A DNA stretch of 59,138 nucleotides from DATEJJ01 sp039649115 (GCA_039649115.1 JBBWZQ010000222.1:1-59138), one strand, 5' to 3'. Shown: positions 30,802-40,057, numbered from the stretch's first letter. Numbers and translations: made by a program. The notes: generated by a model from the sequence alone, not told the origin.

Positions 30802-31910
30802 CCCGCGTCGCACTGCGCGGCCTCCGCGCCGTCGTGAATCACCACTTGGCGGATCACGTCGCCGCGGCCGAGTGCGCGCAGCGCGTCGTCCACCTCGTCC
30901 AGGCCCAGCCGGTGGCTGATCATGCCGGCGAGGTCCAGCTGACCCGCGCGCCAGAAGTCCAGCAGCCGCGGGAAGTCGCGCTGCGCGTCGGCGTTGCCGT
31001 ACAACGAGGACAGGATCCGCTTGCCCTCGAACAGCAACTCGAACGGGCTGAAATCCACCTGGAGCTCGGCCCGGCCCGCGCCCACGACCACGACCGCGCC
31101 GCCCCGGCGCGCGGCGACCCACGCGGCGCGCAGCGTCGCCGGTGCCGCGACGACGTCGAAGGCGTAGTCGAAGCCCTCTCCCCCGGTGACCTGAGTGGAC
31201 AGTTCGCTGAGGTCGTCGGGGCGCACCGCGTGGGTGGCGCCGAACCGCCGGGCCACCTCGTGCTTGGCCACCACCGTGTCCACCGCGACAATCAGCTCGG
31301 CGCCGGCCAGCCGGGCTCCCTGGATGGCCGAGATGCCGACTCCCCCGCAGCCGATGACCACCACGGACGAGCCCGGCCGCACCTGTGCGGTGTTGACGAC
31401 AGAACCGACACCCGTCATCACCCCGCAGCCGACAATCGCGGCCACCTCGTACGGCACGTCGTCGCCGATCTTCACGGCGCCCGGGCGGGGCACCACCATC
31501 TCCTCGGCGAACGCGCCACAGCCGGCCATCCCGAACACGGGCAGGTCACCGGCGAGGAAGCGGGGCTGGACGTAGCCCATCATCACGTGCGCCATGCACA
31601 GGTACGGTTCGCCGCGCGCGCAGGACGGGCACGCGCCGCAGGCGGGCAGCCAGTTGACGATGACCCGGTCGCCGGGCGCCAGATCGTCCACGCCCTCCCC
31701 GACGTCGAGGACATCCCCCGCCGCCTCGTGCCCCAGCACCGCCGGTACCGGCTGCGGCAGGCCACCGTCGCGGGCGGACAGGTCCGAATGGCACACGCCG
31801 GCGGCGCGTACCCGGATCCGCACCTCGCCCGGCCCGGGTCCGATGACCTGAACGTCGTCTCTGATGTCGAGCTTGTCGTCCCCGATCGCGTGGAGTACCG
31901 CGGCCCGCAT
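30798..31910 (-). CDS. Zinc-dependent alcohol dehydrogenase
   Basis: A 370-residue medium-chain dehydrogenase. The catalytic zinc ligands are in GVCHSD and GHEAAG, the structural zinc cysteines in CGACPSCARGEPYLC, and the NAD-binding motif in VVIGCGGVGIS. It resembles actinobacterial class-III-like or mycothiol/NDMA-type enzymes. In this cluster it could oxidise the 26-hydroxyl made by CYP125 or another steroid alcohol. ATG 31910 follows GGGAGGG, and a KstR site at 31938 separates it from the divergent SDR. Confidence 0.9.
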   Translation of the reverse strand: MRAAVLHAIGDDKLDIRDDVQVIGPGPGEVRIRVRAAGVCHSDLSARDGGLPQPVPAVLGHEAAGDVLDVGEGVDDLAPGDRVIVNWLPACGACPSCARGEPYLCMAHVMMGYVQPRFLAGDLPVFGMAGCGAFAEEMVVPRPGAVKIGDDVPYEVAAIVGCGVMTGVGSVVNTAQVRPGSSVVVIGCGGVGISAIQGARLAGAELIVAVDTVVAKHEVARRFGATHAVRPDDLSELSTQVTGGEGFDYAFDVVAAPATLRAAWVAARRGGAVVVVGAGRAELQVDFSPFELLFEGKRILSSLYGNADAQRDFPRLLDFWRAGQLDLAGMISHRLGLDEVDDALRALGRGDVIRQVVIHDGAEAAQCDAG

Positions 31911-31937
31911 GATGCCCTCCCGTCGTTGTCCGAATAC

Positions 31938-31951
31938 TAGAACATGTTATA
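31938..31951. promoter_or_regulatory. KstR operator
   Basis: TAGAACATGTTATA fits TnnAACnnGTTnnA. It sits between the divergent alcohol dehydrogenase and SDR genes and overlaps a TATAGAT -10-like element that would give a leaderless SDR transcript. Confidence 0.8.
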
Positions 31952-31961
31952 GATTTGGGCC

Positions 31962-32723
31962 ATGGGTCGACTCGACGGCAAGGTAGCGCTCATCACCGGC
32001 GCGGCACGGGGCATGGGCAAGTCGCACGCCCGTCACTTCGTCTCCGAGGGCGCCCGGGTCGTCATCGGCGACGTGCTCGACGACCGGGGCGGCGCGGTCG
32101 CCGCGCAACTCGGCGCGCAGCACGCGCGGTACGTGCACCACGACGTCACCACCGAGTCCGGCTGGGAACGCGCGGTCGCCACCGCGGTGGCCGACTTCGG
32201 CCGCCTCGACGTGCTCGTGAACAACGCCGGAGTGCTGCGGCACGCCACCATCGCCGACATGCCGCTGGCGGACTTCCGCGAGGTACTCGACGTCAACCTG
32301 GTCGGTTGCTGGCTGGGCATCAAGTCCGTCACCGCGCCGATGACGGAGGCCGGCGGCGGCTCGATCGTCAACATCTCCTCCATCGAGGGCTTCGCCGGGG
32401 CCGCCGGGCTGTCGGCCTACAGCGCCAGCAAGTTCGCCATCCGCGGGATCACCCGGTCCGCCGCGCAGGAGCTGGGCCAGTTCGGCATCCGGGTCAACTC
32501 GGTGCACCCGGGCGGCGTGCTGACCTCGATGGCGCTGTCCGCGGCGCAGGCGTTCAGCCAGGTCGACCCGATGGCGTTCGTGAAGTCCATGCCCATCCCC
32601 CGCTTCGCCGAACCCGTCGAGATATCGCGGCTGGTCGCGTTCCTCGCCTCCGACGAGGCGTCCTACTCCACCGGTGCCGAGTTCGTCGCCGACGGCGGCA
32701 TCCTCAGCGGGCCGGGGTACTGA
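31962..32723 (+). CDS. SDR, 3-alpha/20-beta-hydroxysteroid dehydrogenase-like
   Basis: A 253-residue short-chain dehydrogenase with TGAARGMGKSHA nucleotide motif, DVLVNNAG, catalytic Ser (NISSIEG) and YSASK. It resembles 3-alpha/20-beta-hydroxysteroid dehydrogenases (FabG3/Rv2002 type), suggesting a keto-hydroxy interconversion on a steroid. ATG 31962 lies 10 bp after a KstR site. Its stop overlaps the next SDR start (TGATG). Confidence 0.88.
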   Translation: MGRLDGKVALITGAARGMGKSHARHFVSEGARVVIGDVLDDRGGAVAAQLGAQHARYVHHDVTTESGWERAVATAVADFGRLDVLVNNAGVLRHATIADMPLADFREVLDVNLVGCWLGIKSVTAPMTEAGGGSIVNISSIEGFAGAAGLSAYSASKFAIRGITRSAAQELGQFGIRVNSVHPGGVLTSMALSAAQAFSQVDPMAFVKSMPIPRFAEPVEISRLVAFLASDEASYSTGAEFVADGGILSGPGY

Positions 32724-33628
32724 TGGAGTCCGGTGCACCGCTGGCGGGTCGGGTTGCCATCGTCACCGGCGCGGGTGCCGGGCTGGGCCGGGCCGAGGCG
32801 CTCGCGCTGGCTTGCGCCGGTGCCCGCCTGGTGCTCAACGACCTGCCCGGCGCCTCCTCGCTGGCTGAGGTGGCTCAGGAGATCGAGGACCTCGGCGGCG
32901 AGGCGGTCGTGTGCGCCGGGGACGTGGGCGAGTGGGCGACCGGCGAGGCGTTGCTCACCGCGGCGCGGGACGCGTTCGGCGGGCTGGACATCCTCGTCAA
33001 CAACGCGGGAGTGGTGCGCGACCGGATGGTCTTCACCATGTCCGCGGAGGAGTGGGACCTCGTGCTGCGGGTACACCTGCGCGGCCACTTCATCACCACC
33101 CGGTTCGCCACCGCGTACTGGCGGGAGCGCAGCAAGGCGGCCGGCGGCCCGGTGTACGCCCGGATCGTCAACACCTCCTCGGAGGCGTTCCTGCTCGGCT
33201 CCGCCGGGCAGCCCAACTATGCCGCCGCCAAGGCGGGCATCGTCGCGCTGACCCTCGCCACGGCGCGCGGCTGCGGCCGGTACGGCGTGCGGGCCAACGC
33301 GATCTGCCCGCGGGCACGCACCGCGATGACGGCCGAGCTGATGGGTGACGCGCCGCGGGACGGGGCCGACCCGCTCGCCCCGCAGCGCGTCGCCCCGCTG
33401 GTGACCTACCTCGCCGGCCCGGCCGGGGCGCGCATCACCGGCGAGGTGTTCGTGGTGCACGGCGACGTGCTGGCCCTGCTGGCACCCCCGACCGTGCGCG
33501 CCAGCTTCCGCGGACTCCACTGCCTGGACGAAGCCCTCGCCCCCCTCTTCCCCGCCGATCCGCCGCTGCCCGGCTTCGTCTGCTCCGCCACCCTCCCCCT
33601 GGCCCCCGCCACCCTGGGCGAGCCGTGA
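32723..33628 (+). CDS. SDR, Hsd4A/ChsB1-like 3-hydroxyacyl-CoA dehydrogenase
   Basis: A 301-residue short-chain dehydrogenase: VTGAGAGLGRAEAL, LNDLPG, LVNNAGVVRDRMVFTMS, NTSSEAFLLGS and NYAAAKAG. The sequence resembles the dehydrogenase part of peroxisomal multifunctional enzyme 2 and Hsd4A (Rv3502c), which oxidises 3-hydroxyacyl-CoA side chains of cholesterol and acts on 17-beta-hydroxysteroids. ATG 32723 is shared with the preceding stop, so the two SDRs form one operon under the KstR site. Confidence 0.87.
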   Translation: MESGAPLAGRVAIVTGAGAGLGRAEALALACAGARLVLNDLPGASSLAEVAQEIEDLGGEAVVCAGDVGEWATGEALLTAARDAFGGLDILVNNAGVVRDRMVFTMSAEEWDLVLRVHLRGHFITTRFATAYWRERSKAAGGPVYARIVNTSSEAFLLGSAGQPNYAAAKAGIVALTLATARGCGRYGVRANAICPRARTAMTAELMGDAPRDGADPLAPQRVAPLVTYLAGPAGARITGEVFVVHGDVLALLAPPTVRASFRGLHCLDEALAPLFPADPPLPGFVCSATLPLAPATLGEP

Positions 33629-33770
33629 CCGGCGGGCTCACCGGCGGTCCGCCGGCTTGACGGGAGCTGGCCGGGTTGCGGAATGCGGTCCGGCCCGGTT
33701 TAGTAGATTGACAAACCTCACTTGGAGCGTGACCCCTCCACCGCCCCCCTCGCCACGAAGGAGATCCCTC

Positions 33771-34730
33771 ATGCGCAGGAGCACCAAGGTCGTGTTCGCC
33801 GGCGCCGCCGCGGCGGCGCTGATCTTCGCCGCCTCCCCGGCCGGTGCGGGACACACCCCGCACGCCATGGCGGTCCGGCACCCGGCGCCCGCCGTGCACG
33901 CCGCCGGCACCATGCTCAGTTACGGCGGCGGCCCCATCGTCACCGCCCCGGCGGTGTACATCGTCTACTGGGGCTCGCAGTGGGGCACGTCGTCGATCAC
34001 CAACGACCCCTCCGGCGAATCCGGCCTGCAGCTGTCCTTCCTGCAGCACCTGTTCGGCGGCGGGGACGCCTGGTCGACGTCGACCACCCAGTACTGCCAG
34101 GGTGTCGCGGTGGGCACCATCCAGTGTGGGAGTTCCGGCACGCACGTCGGGCACCCGGCGGCCAACCCGGTGCGGGGTACCTGGCTGGACAGCGCCTCCG
34201 CGTCGCCGAGCCGCCCGAGCCAGTCGCAGATCCGCGCCGAGGCGGTCCGCGCGGCCAACCACTTCGGGGTCACCGGCAACAACGTGGAGATCATCGTCGA
34301 CGCGGCGCACGGTGTACGGCCCGCCGGCTTCGGTACCCAGTACTGCGCGTACCACGATGTCACCACGGTCGGCGGCCAGAACCTTCCGTTCACCAACATG
34401 CCCTACGTCACCGACGTGGGCACCTCCTGCGGCGCCAACTTCGTTGCGACCGGCTCCAGCGGCGTGAACGGCAGCAGCGAGGGCGTCACGATCGTCGGCG
34501 GCCACGAGTACGCCGAAACCCTCACCGACCCGGCCGCCGGCAACGGCTGGCTAGGCGGCGGCGCGGAGAACGGCGACCTGTGTGCCTGGATCTCCAGCGG
34601 CCAGGGCGCCTCCACGATCGTCTCGCTCAACGGCAGCAACTACGCCGTACAGTCGTTGTGGAGCAACAACTTCAACAACAACAGCGGTGGCTGCGTGGCG
34701 TTCTACCAGAGCGCGGGCAACCAGCACTGA
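33771..34730 (+). CDS. Secreted EXORDIUM-like protein with HEYAE motif
   Basis: A 319-residue secreted protein. It has a Sec signal (MRRSTKVVFAGAAAAALIFA, cleavage near SPAGA), then GGGPIVTAPAVYIVYWGSQWG, Ser/Thr/Asn-rich segments, several cysteines, and GGHEYAETLTDP. The layout resembles bacterial relatives of plant phosphate-induced/EXORDIUM proteins. HEYAE might bind metal (HExxE is protease-like), but activity is not known. ATG 33771 follows AAGGAGA. A 13-bp terminator follows. It seems unrelated to steroid metabolism. Confidence 0.75.
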   Translation: MRRSTKVVFAGAAAAALIFAASPAGAGHTPHAMAVRHPAPAVHAAGTMLSYGGGPIVTAPAVYIVYWGSQWGTSSITNDPSGESGLQLSFLQHLFGGGDAWSTSTTQYCQGVAVGTIQCGSSGTHVGHPAANPVRGTWLDSASASPSRPSQSQIRAEAVRAANHFGVTGNNVEIIVDAAHGVRPAGFGTQYCAYHDVTTVGGQNLPFTNMPYVTDVGTSCGANFVATGSSGVNGSSEGVTIVGGHEYAETLTDPAAGNGWLGGGAENGDLCAWISSGQGASTIVSLNGSNYAVQSLWSNNFNNNSGGCVAFYQSAGNQH

Positions 34731-34740
34731 CAGAGATGGT

Positions 34741-34771
34741 GCGGGGCCCGGCGACCGCCGCCGGGCCCCGC
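34741..34771 (+). terminator. Intrinsic terminator hairpin
   Basis: Perfect 13-bp stem GCGGGGCCCGGCG / CGCCGGGCCCCGC around ACCGC, beginning 10 bp after the secreted-protein stop. No U-tract. Confidence 0.75.
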
Positions 34772-34804
34772 CCTCCGTCCCGCGGAGCCCCGCCTGGAGG
34801 ACCC

Positions 34805-35245
34805 ATGTCGCGCGCCGCACGCCTGATGCCCGCCGTGGCGGTCCTCGTCGCCGCCGGCGCGATCCCGGCCGTGGCTGCCTGCGCGCGCGGCCCGGCGCCC
34901 GGCACCGCGGCGCCGGCCGCGTCGAGCCGGCCGGCCTGCCAGCAGCCACCCGAGGCGACGGTACCGGGCGCCGCGGGCGCCCTCGACGAGACCTCGTCCG
35001 GCACCTACTGCCTCCCGGCCGGCCAGGCAATCGACGTCTTCCTGCACGCCGCGAATCCCGCCGCGCACTGGTCGGCGATCGAGATTTCGGACCCGGCCGT
35101 CCTGCGGCCACAGCGCACCGGCGTACTGACCGCACCGGTGGGCGTCACCCCGGGCATCTTCGGCGGCCAGCGTCCGGGCACCGCGACGCTGTCCAGCTCC
35201 ACACCGGATGGTCGCACGTGGAGAGTGACGATCGTCGTAGGCTGA
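34805..35245 (+). CDS. Putative lipoprotein, small beta domain
   Basis: A 146-residue protein with a signal peptide ending in a lipobox-like VAAC, an Ala/Pro linker, and an Ig-like-looking C-terminal part (PAGQAIDVFL, then PGTATLSSSTPDGRTWRVTIVV). Two other cysteines (PACQQ, TYCLP) may form a disulphide. I do not recognise the family. ATG 34805 follows TGGAGG. Confidence 0.72.
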   Translation: MSRAARLMPAVAVLVAAGAIPAVAACARGPAPGTAAPAASSRPACQQPPEATVPGAAGALDETSSGTYCLPAGQAIDVFLHAANPAAHWSAIEISDPAVLRPQRTGVLTAPVGVTPGIFGGQRPGTATLSSSTPDGRTWRVTIVVG

Positions 35246-35264
35246 TCGTCCACACCGAGCCGGC

Positions 35265-36773
35265 TCACATGAGCTCGTCGCCGGTCGGTATGAGGACCGT
35301 CTTCAGCTCCGTGTAGGCCTCCACACTGGACCGGCCGCCCTCACGGCCCAGGCCCGACTGGCGGAAGCCGCCGAACGCCACGTGCGGCTCCAGCTGGTAT
35401 CCGTTGATGCCGACCGTACCGGCGCGCAGCGCGCGGGCCAGGCGCATCGCCCGCTTCACGTCCGCCGTCCACACCGTCGCGGCGAGCCCGTACGCCGTGT
35501 CGTTGGCCAGCCGGACCGCCTCGTCCTCGTCGGTGAACGGCACCACCGACAGCACCGGCCCGAAGATCTCCTGCTGCGCGATCGTCATGTCGTTCGCCAC
35601 GTCGGCGAACAGCGTGGGTGCGACGAAGTTGCCGGCGGCCAGTTCGCCCTCGCCGCGCTGCCCGCCGCAGACCAGCCGGGCGCCCTGCTCCTGTCCACTT
35701 GCGACGTAGCCGAGCACCCGGTCCAGCTGCCGCGCGTTGATGAGCGGCGCCGCGGTGGTCTCCGGGTCGAACGGGTCGCCGTAGGTCACCAGCCCGGCCA
35801 TGCCCTCGGCCACGGCGAGGAACTGGTCGTACACGTCGCGGTGCACCAGTGCCCGGCTCTGCGCGACGCACGCCTGCCCGGACAGGCCGAGGGTCACCGT
35901 CCCCATGGTGATGGCCGCGGCCCCGTACACGTCGGCGTCGGCGAACACGACGGCCGGGCTCTTGCCGCCCAGTTCCAGGCTGACCCGCTTGACGCCGGTG
36001 GCCGCCGCGGCCAGCACGCGGGTGCCGACCGCGCGGCTGCCGGTGAACGTTGTCTTGTCGACCAGCGGATGGTTGATGAGCGCGTCCCCGGTGGGCTCAC
36101 CCGGGCCGGTGACGACGTTGAGCACGCCGGGCGGCAGGCCCGCCTCCTCGACGAGCCGGGCCAGCCGCAGCGCGGAGAACGTCGCGTACTCCGAAGGCTT
36201 GAGCACGACCGTGCAGCCGGCCGCGAGCGCCGGCGCGAGCTTCTGCGCGGCGAGCAGCAGCGGGCCGTTCCACGGGATGACCGCGGCGACGACGCCCACC
36301 GGCTCGCGCAGGGTCATGACCAGGTGGTCGCCGCCCTGGTAGCCGGGGAGGGTCTGTCCGGCGAGCTTGTCGACCCAGCCCGCGTGGTGGTCGAAGATGT
36401 CGGCCACACATTCGACAGACATGGCATATGTGGTACCGAAGGTGAGCGGCACGCTGTTGTCCAGCGCCTGCAGGCGCAGCAGTTCGTCGGCGTGCTCGCG
36501 CACCAGGTCGGCCGCCCGGCGCAGCACGCGGATGCGTTCCTTGGCCCGGCTGCGCGGCCAGGGTCCCTCGTCGAAGGCGCGGCGGGCGGCACGGACCGCG
36601 CGGTCGACGTCGGTCGCGTCGGCGACGGCGAACGTGCCGACCTCCTCACCGGTGGCGGGATGGGTGTGGCTCCAGGTGCGCCCGCTCGCCGCCGGCCGCC
36701 AGGTGCCGTCGACGAGCAGTTGCCCCTCGGCCAGACCGAGGGCGTCCCGGTGCGGCTTGATCGAGATAACCAT
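35265..36773 (-). CDS. Aldehyde dehydrogenase
   Basis: A 502-residue NAD(P)-dependent aldehyde dehydrogenase. It shows PWNGPLLLAAQKLAPALAAG, FTGSRAVG, catalytic glutamate in LELGGKSP, nucleophile cysteine in GQACVAQSR, and EIFGPVLSV. In this cluster it would oxidise a steroid side-chain aldehyde, for instance after CYP125 and an alcohol dehydrogenase. ATG 36773 follows GGAGG; two KstR sites lie just upstream. Confidence 0.9.
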   Translation of the reverse strand: MVISIKPHRDALGLAEGQLLVDGTWRPAASGRTWSHTHPATGEEVGTFAVADATDVDRAVRAARRAFDEGPWPRSRAKERIRVLRRAADLVREHADELLRLQALDNSVPLTFGTTYAMSVECVADIFDHHAGWVDKLAGQTLPGYQGGDHLVMTLREPVGVVAAVIPWNGPLLLAAQKLAPALAAGCTVVLKPSEYATFSALRLARLVEEAGLPPGVLNVVTGPGEPTGDALINHPLVDKTTFTGSRAVGTRVLAAAATGVKRVSLELGGKSPAVVFADADVYGAAAITMGTVTLGLSGQACVAQSRALVHRDVYDQFLAVAEGMAGLVTYGDPFDPETTAAPLINARQLDRVLGYVASGQEQGARLVCGGQRGEGELAAGNFVAPTLFADVANDMTIAQQEIFGPVLSVVPFTDEDEAVRLANDTAYGLAATVWTADVKRAMRLARALRAGTVGINGYQLEPHVAFGGFRQSGLGREGGRSSVEAYTELKTVLIPTGDELM

Positions 36774-36787
36774 CGCCCGCCTCCATA

Positions 36788-36801
36788 TGTAACACGTTCT
36801 A
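36788..36801. promoter_or_regulatory. KstR operator
   Basis: TGTAACACGTTCTA fits TnnAACnnGTTnnA; 15 bp before the aldehyde dehydrogenase start, on its side of the divergent gap. Confidence 0.8.
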
Positions 36802-36816
36802 GTTTCGGTATCATAC

Positions 36817-36830
36817 TGGAACCTGTTGCA
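36817..36830. promoter_or_regulatory. KstR operator
   Basis: TGGAACCTGTTGCA fits TnnAACnnGTTnnA; 15 bp before the acyl-CoA dehydrogenase remnant. With the site at 36788 it forms a mirror pair, one per divergent promoter. Confidence 0.75.
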
Positions 36831-36845
36831 GATGGGGAGCACCGC

Positions 36846-37389
36846 ATGGACATCAGGTACACGCCAGAACAGGAGCGCCTCCGGCGGGAGCTTCGCGGGT
36901 ACTTCGCCGACCTGATGACGCCGGACGTGCGCGCGGCACTGGCGGGCGCCGGAGGCGAGTACGGGGACGGCACGGCGTACCGGCAGATCGTGCGGCAGCT
37001 GGGCCGCGACGGCTGGCTCGTGCGCAGCTGGCCCGTCGAGCACGGCGGCGCCGGACGGTCCATGGTGGACCAGCTCATCTTCACCGACGAGGCGGCCGCC
37101 GCCGGGGTACCGGTGCCGTTCCTCACCATCAACACGATCGGCCCGACCATCATGCACCAGGGCACCGGCCAAGTTCTGGGCCGCGGACGCCGGTCACCGG
37201 GTCGCGCACACCGCCGTGCACATCCACGGCGGCGTCGGCGTCGACCTGGACCACCCGCTGCACCGGTACTTCGTCGCGGCCACGTTCAACGAGATGCACC
37301 TCGGCGGCGCTACCGTCCACCTGGGACGGATCGGCGCAGCTCTAGCCGGCGCAGGGTCTCCTCCGCCTCCTGGACCAGCGATGCCATGA
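36846..37389 (+). pseudogene. Collapsed fadE26-fadE27 acyl-CoA dehydrogenase pair
   Basis: The first 108 codons match the N-terminus of FadE26/ChsE4: TPEQERLRRELRGYFADLMT, GRDGWLVRSWP, DQLIFTDEAAAAGVPVPFLT. At about 37170 the sequence jumps, one base out of frame, to what matches the FadE27/ChsE5 C-terminus: KFWAADAGHRVAHTAVHIHG, then DHPLHRYFVAA and ATVHLGRIGAALA. Intact FadE26 and FadE27 form the heterotetramer that dehydrogenates cholesterol side-chain acyl-CoA. About 1.8 kb seems missing relative to two full genes. The remnant overlaps the convergent NPD-type gene. Confidence 0.85.
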
Positions 37390-38431
37390 CCGCGGCGACC
37401 GGGCGCACCTCGTTCATGCGCCCGACGATCTGGCCCACCGGCATCGGTACCACCTGCGGGTCGCCCGCGCGCATCAGCCGCTCGTGCGCCTCGCTGACCA
37501 GAAGGTTCTGCAGCGGCATCGGCAGCGGTTCCGGCGCGCCGGGCCGGCTCCACGCCTCGGTCCACCGGTTGCGCAGCAGCCGGGCCGGTTTGCCGGAGTA
37601 GACCCGCGAGCGCACCGTGTCGGCGGACGTGGCCGCCAGCAACGCCTCGCGCAGCGCCGGCACCGACGGGCCGACCGCGTACTCCTCCGTGGTCAGCCAG
37701 CAGGAGCCCATCCACACGCCGGCGGCGCCCAGCGCGAGCGCGGCCACCACCTGCCGGCCGCAGCCGATGCCACCGGCGGCGAGCACCGGCGCCCGGCCGC
37801 CGACCGCGTCCACGACCTCGGGCAGCAGCACCATGCTGGCGATCTCCCCGGTGTGCCCGCCCGCCTCGTAGCCCTGTGCCACCACGATGTCCACGCCCGC
37901 GTCCACATGGGACAGCGCGTGCGCCGCCTTGCCGGCGAGGGCGGCGACCAGGACGCCGTGCCCGTGCGCCTCCGCGATGACGTCCTTCGGCGGCGACCCC
38001 AACGCGTTGGCGACCAGCCGCACCGGGTGCCGCAGCGCGACATCGACGTGTGCCCGTGCCACGGAGTGCAACCAGCCGAGGACCCCCGCCCGGGCGCTGG
38101 CGTCCGCCGGCAGCGGCGGCACGGACAGGCGGGTCAGCGTCTCCTCGACGAAGCGCCGGTGGGCCGGCGGGATCAACCGGTCCAGGTCCGCGGGGGTACC
38201 TTCCGCGGGACCGTGGGCGGGCATCACGATGTCCACACCGTACGGTCGGCCGCCGGTGTTCTCGTCCAGCCAGCCGAGGACCGCGTCCAGCTCGTCCGGG
38301 TCGTTGAACCGTACGCAGCCGAGCACGCCCAGGCCGCCGGCCCGGCTGATGGCCGCCGCGACGCGTTCGGACGGGGTGAAGCCGACGATCGGGTACTCGA
38401 TGCCCAGGGTCTCGCAGAGGGGTGTGCGCAC
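37310..38431 (-). CDS. Nitronate monooxygenase/NPD-type flavoprotein
   Basis: A 373-residue FMN TIM-barrel protein of the 2-nitropropane dioxygenase family, with GVLGCVRF, IVVAQGYEAGGHTG and LAAGGIGCGRQVVAALALGA for phosphate binding. It resembles Rv3553, a steroid-cluster flavoprotein thought to act late in ring C/D breakdown. GTG 38431 follows AAGGAGA and lies 9 bp after fadD19, so they are an operon. The 3' end overlaps the fadE remnant on the other strand by 80 bp. Confidence 0.87.
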   Translation of the reverse strand: MRTPLCETLGIEYPIVGFTPSERVAAAISRAGGLGVLGCVRFNDPDELDAVLGWLDENTGGRPYGVDIVMPAHGPAEGTPADLDRLIPPAHRRFVEETLTRLSVPPLPADASARAGVLGWLHSVARAHVDVALRHPVRLVANALGSPPKDVIAEAHGHGVLVAALAGKAAHALSHVDAGVDIVVAQGYEAGGHTGEIASMVLLPEVVDAVGGRAPVLAAGGIGCGRQVVAALALGAAGVWMGSCWLTTEEYAVGPSVPALREALLAATSADTVRSRVYSGKPARLLRNRWTEAWSRPGAPEPLPMPLQNLLVSEAHERLMRAGDPQVVPMPVGQIVGRMNEVRPVAAVMASLVQEAEETLRRLELRRSVPGGR

Positions 38432-38440
38432 GAGATCTCC

Positions 38441-40033
38441 TTACCGGGCCTGCTGGGCGTACCGGTGCGCCCAGACGTAGTCGGCCTTGCCGGACGGGGT
38501 ACGCCCCACCTCGGGCACCACCAGTACGGTGCGCGGCACCTTGTAACCGGCGACCTGCCGGCGCACGTGGGCCTCAACCTCCGGCAGGTCCGGGGTGCGC
38601 CCCTCGCGCGGCTGCACCAGCGCCGCCACCCGCTGGCCCAGCAACGGATCCGGCACACCGATGACGAGCGCGTCGAACACGTCCGGGTGGGACTTGAGCG
38701 CGCCCTCCACCTCCTCGGGGAAGACCTTCTCGCCACCCGTGTTGATGCACGTGTTGCCGCGGCCCAGCAGCGTGACGGTCCCGTCGTCCTCCAGCCGCGC
38801 GAGGTCGCCGGGTATGGCGTAGCGCACGCCGTCCACCTCCGCGAACAGCGCCGCGGTGCGCTCCGGATCCTTGTAGTACCCGAGCGGGACGTGCCCGCCA
38901 CGGCCCAGCCGGCCGACCACACCCGGCGCCGCCGGCCGCCCGTACTCGTCGATGACGATGGTCTGCGGCCCGGGCATCACGCGCGGCCCGTCGGCCGGCC
39001 CGGCCTCCCCGGTGACCAACCCGATGCCGGCGAAGCCGGTCTCGGACGAGCCGATCGACTCGGTGACCATCACGTTCGGCAGGGCGGCCACATACTGCTC
39101 CTTGACCGCGGGCGAGAACAGCGCCGCGCTGCTGGAGATGGCGACGAGCGAGGAGGCGTCCGGCCCGATGCGGTGGAATGCCTCGATCAGCGGCCGGGCC
39201 ATCGCGTCGCCGATGAGCACCATCACGTTGACGCCGCGCCGCGCCACCACCCGCCAGATCTCCGCCGGGTCGAAGCGTGGCATCAACACCGCGGTGTCAC
39301 CGGCGAACAGCGCCGCCAGGGCGGCCCACTGCGCGTTGCCGTGGATGAGCGGCGCCAGGCACAGCCGCACCAGCCCACCCATCTCCTGGCCGCGCTTGGC
39401 CTGCGCCCATTCATCGGGTACGGGTATCCCGGACATGAAGTCGATGCCCCCGCCGAGGACCCGCCACACGTCCTCGTGGCGCCACATGACTCCCTTGGGA
39501 TAGCCGGTGGTGCCTCCGGTGTAGAGCAGGTAGACGTCGTCGCCCGAGCGCGGCTCGAAGTCGCGGTCCGGTGCCGCGGACGCCAGCGCGGTCTCGTACT
39601 CGACGCCGCCGTAGCGCGCGATGTCCGTGTCGCTGCCGTCGTCCATGACGACCACGTGGCGAACCGCGGGCACCTGTGGCAGCACCGCGGCGACCCTGCC
39701 GGCGAAGGCGCGGTCGTGCACGAGGGCCACCACGTCCGCGTCGGCCAGCAGGTACCGCAACTCGTTCTCGACGTACCGGTAGTTCACGTTGACGACTCTG
39801 GCGCGCAGCTTGTACGTCGCGAGCAGCGTCTCCACGAACGGCACCGAGTTGTGCCCGTACACGCCGACGTGTGCTCCCGGCCCGACACCGCGGCCGGAAA
39901 GGTAGTGGGCGAGCCGGTTCGCGCGGGCCTCCAGTTCCCTGAAGGTCACCTCGCGGTCGCCGCAGGCCACCGCCACCCGCTGCGGGTGCAGGTCGGCCGC
40001 GTGCTCGAAGAGATCGGCAATGTTCGGCGCCAT
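38441..40033 (-). CDS. fadD19: Steroid-24-oyl-CoA synthetase, FadD19-like
   Basis: An AMP-forming acyl-CoA ligase of about 530 residues. Motifs are LLYTGGTTGYPKGVMWRHED, SIGSSETGFAG, YAIPGDLARLEDDGTVTLLG and the catalytic lysine in TPSGKADY. Similarity to M. tuberculosis FadD19, which activates C24 branched side chains, is close throughout. ATG 40033 is preceded by TTG 40039; no spaced ribosome site exists, so the message may be leaderless behind the KstR-like box at 40044. Confidence 0.88.
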   Translation of the reverse strand: MAPNIADLFEHAADLHPQRVAVACGDREVTFRELEARANRLAHYLSGRGVGPGAHVGVYGHNSVPFVETLLATYKLRARVVNVNYRYVENELRYLLADADVVALVHDRAFAGRVAAVLPQVPAVRHVVVMDDGSDTDIARYGGVEYETALASAAPDRDFEPRSGDDVYLLYTGGTTGYPKGVMWRHEDVWRVLGGGIDFMSGIPVPDEWAQAKRGQEMGGLVRLCLAPLIHGNAQWAALAALFAGDTAVLMPRFDPAEIWRVVARRGVNVMVLIGDAMARPLIEAFHRIGPDASSLVAISSSAALFSPAVKEQYVAALPNVMVTESIGSSETGFAGIGLVTGEAGPADGPRVMPGPQTIVIDEYGRPAAPGVVGRLGRGGHVPLGYYKDPERTAALFAEVDGVRYAIPGDLARLEDDGTVTLLGRGNTCINTGGEKVFPEEVEGALKSHPDVFDALVIGVPDPLLGQRVAALVQPREGRTPDLPEVEAHVRRQVAGYKVPRTVLVVPEVGRTPSGKADYVWAHRYAQQAR

Positions 40034-40043
40034 CTCCAAAAAG

Positions 40044-40057
40044 TAGAACGTGTTATC
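40044..40057. promoter_or_regulatory. KstR operator
   Basis: TAGAACGTGTTATC, one mismatch at the last base of the consensus; lies between divergent fadD19 and echA19. Confidence 0.75.

Noticed and set aside
36788..36830. Two inverted sites as attachment site of a mobile element
   Set aside because: Both fit the KstR consensus and are placed symmetrically before divergent genes; no integrase or repeat borders are seen.
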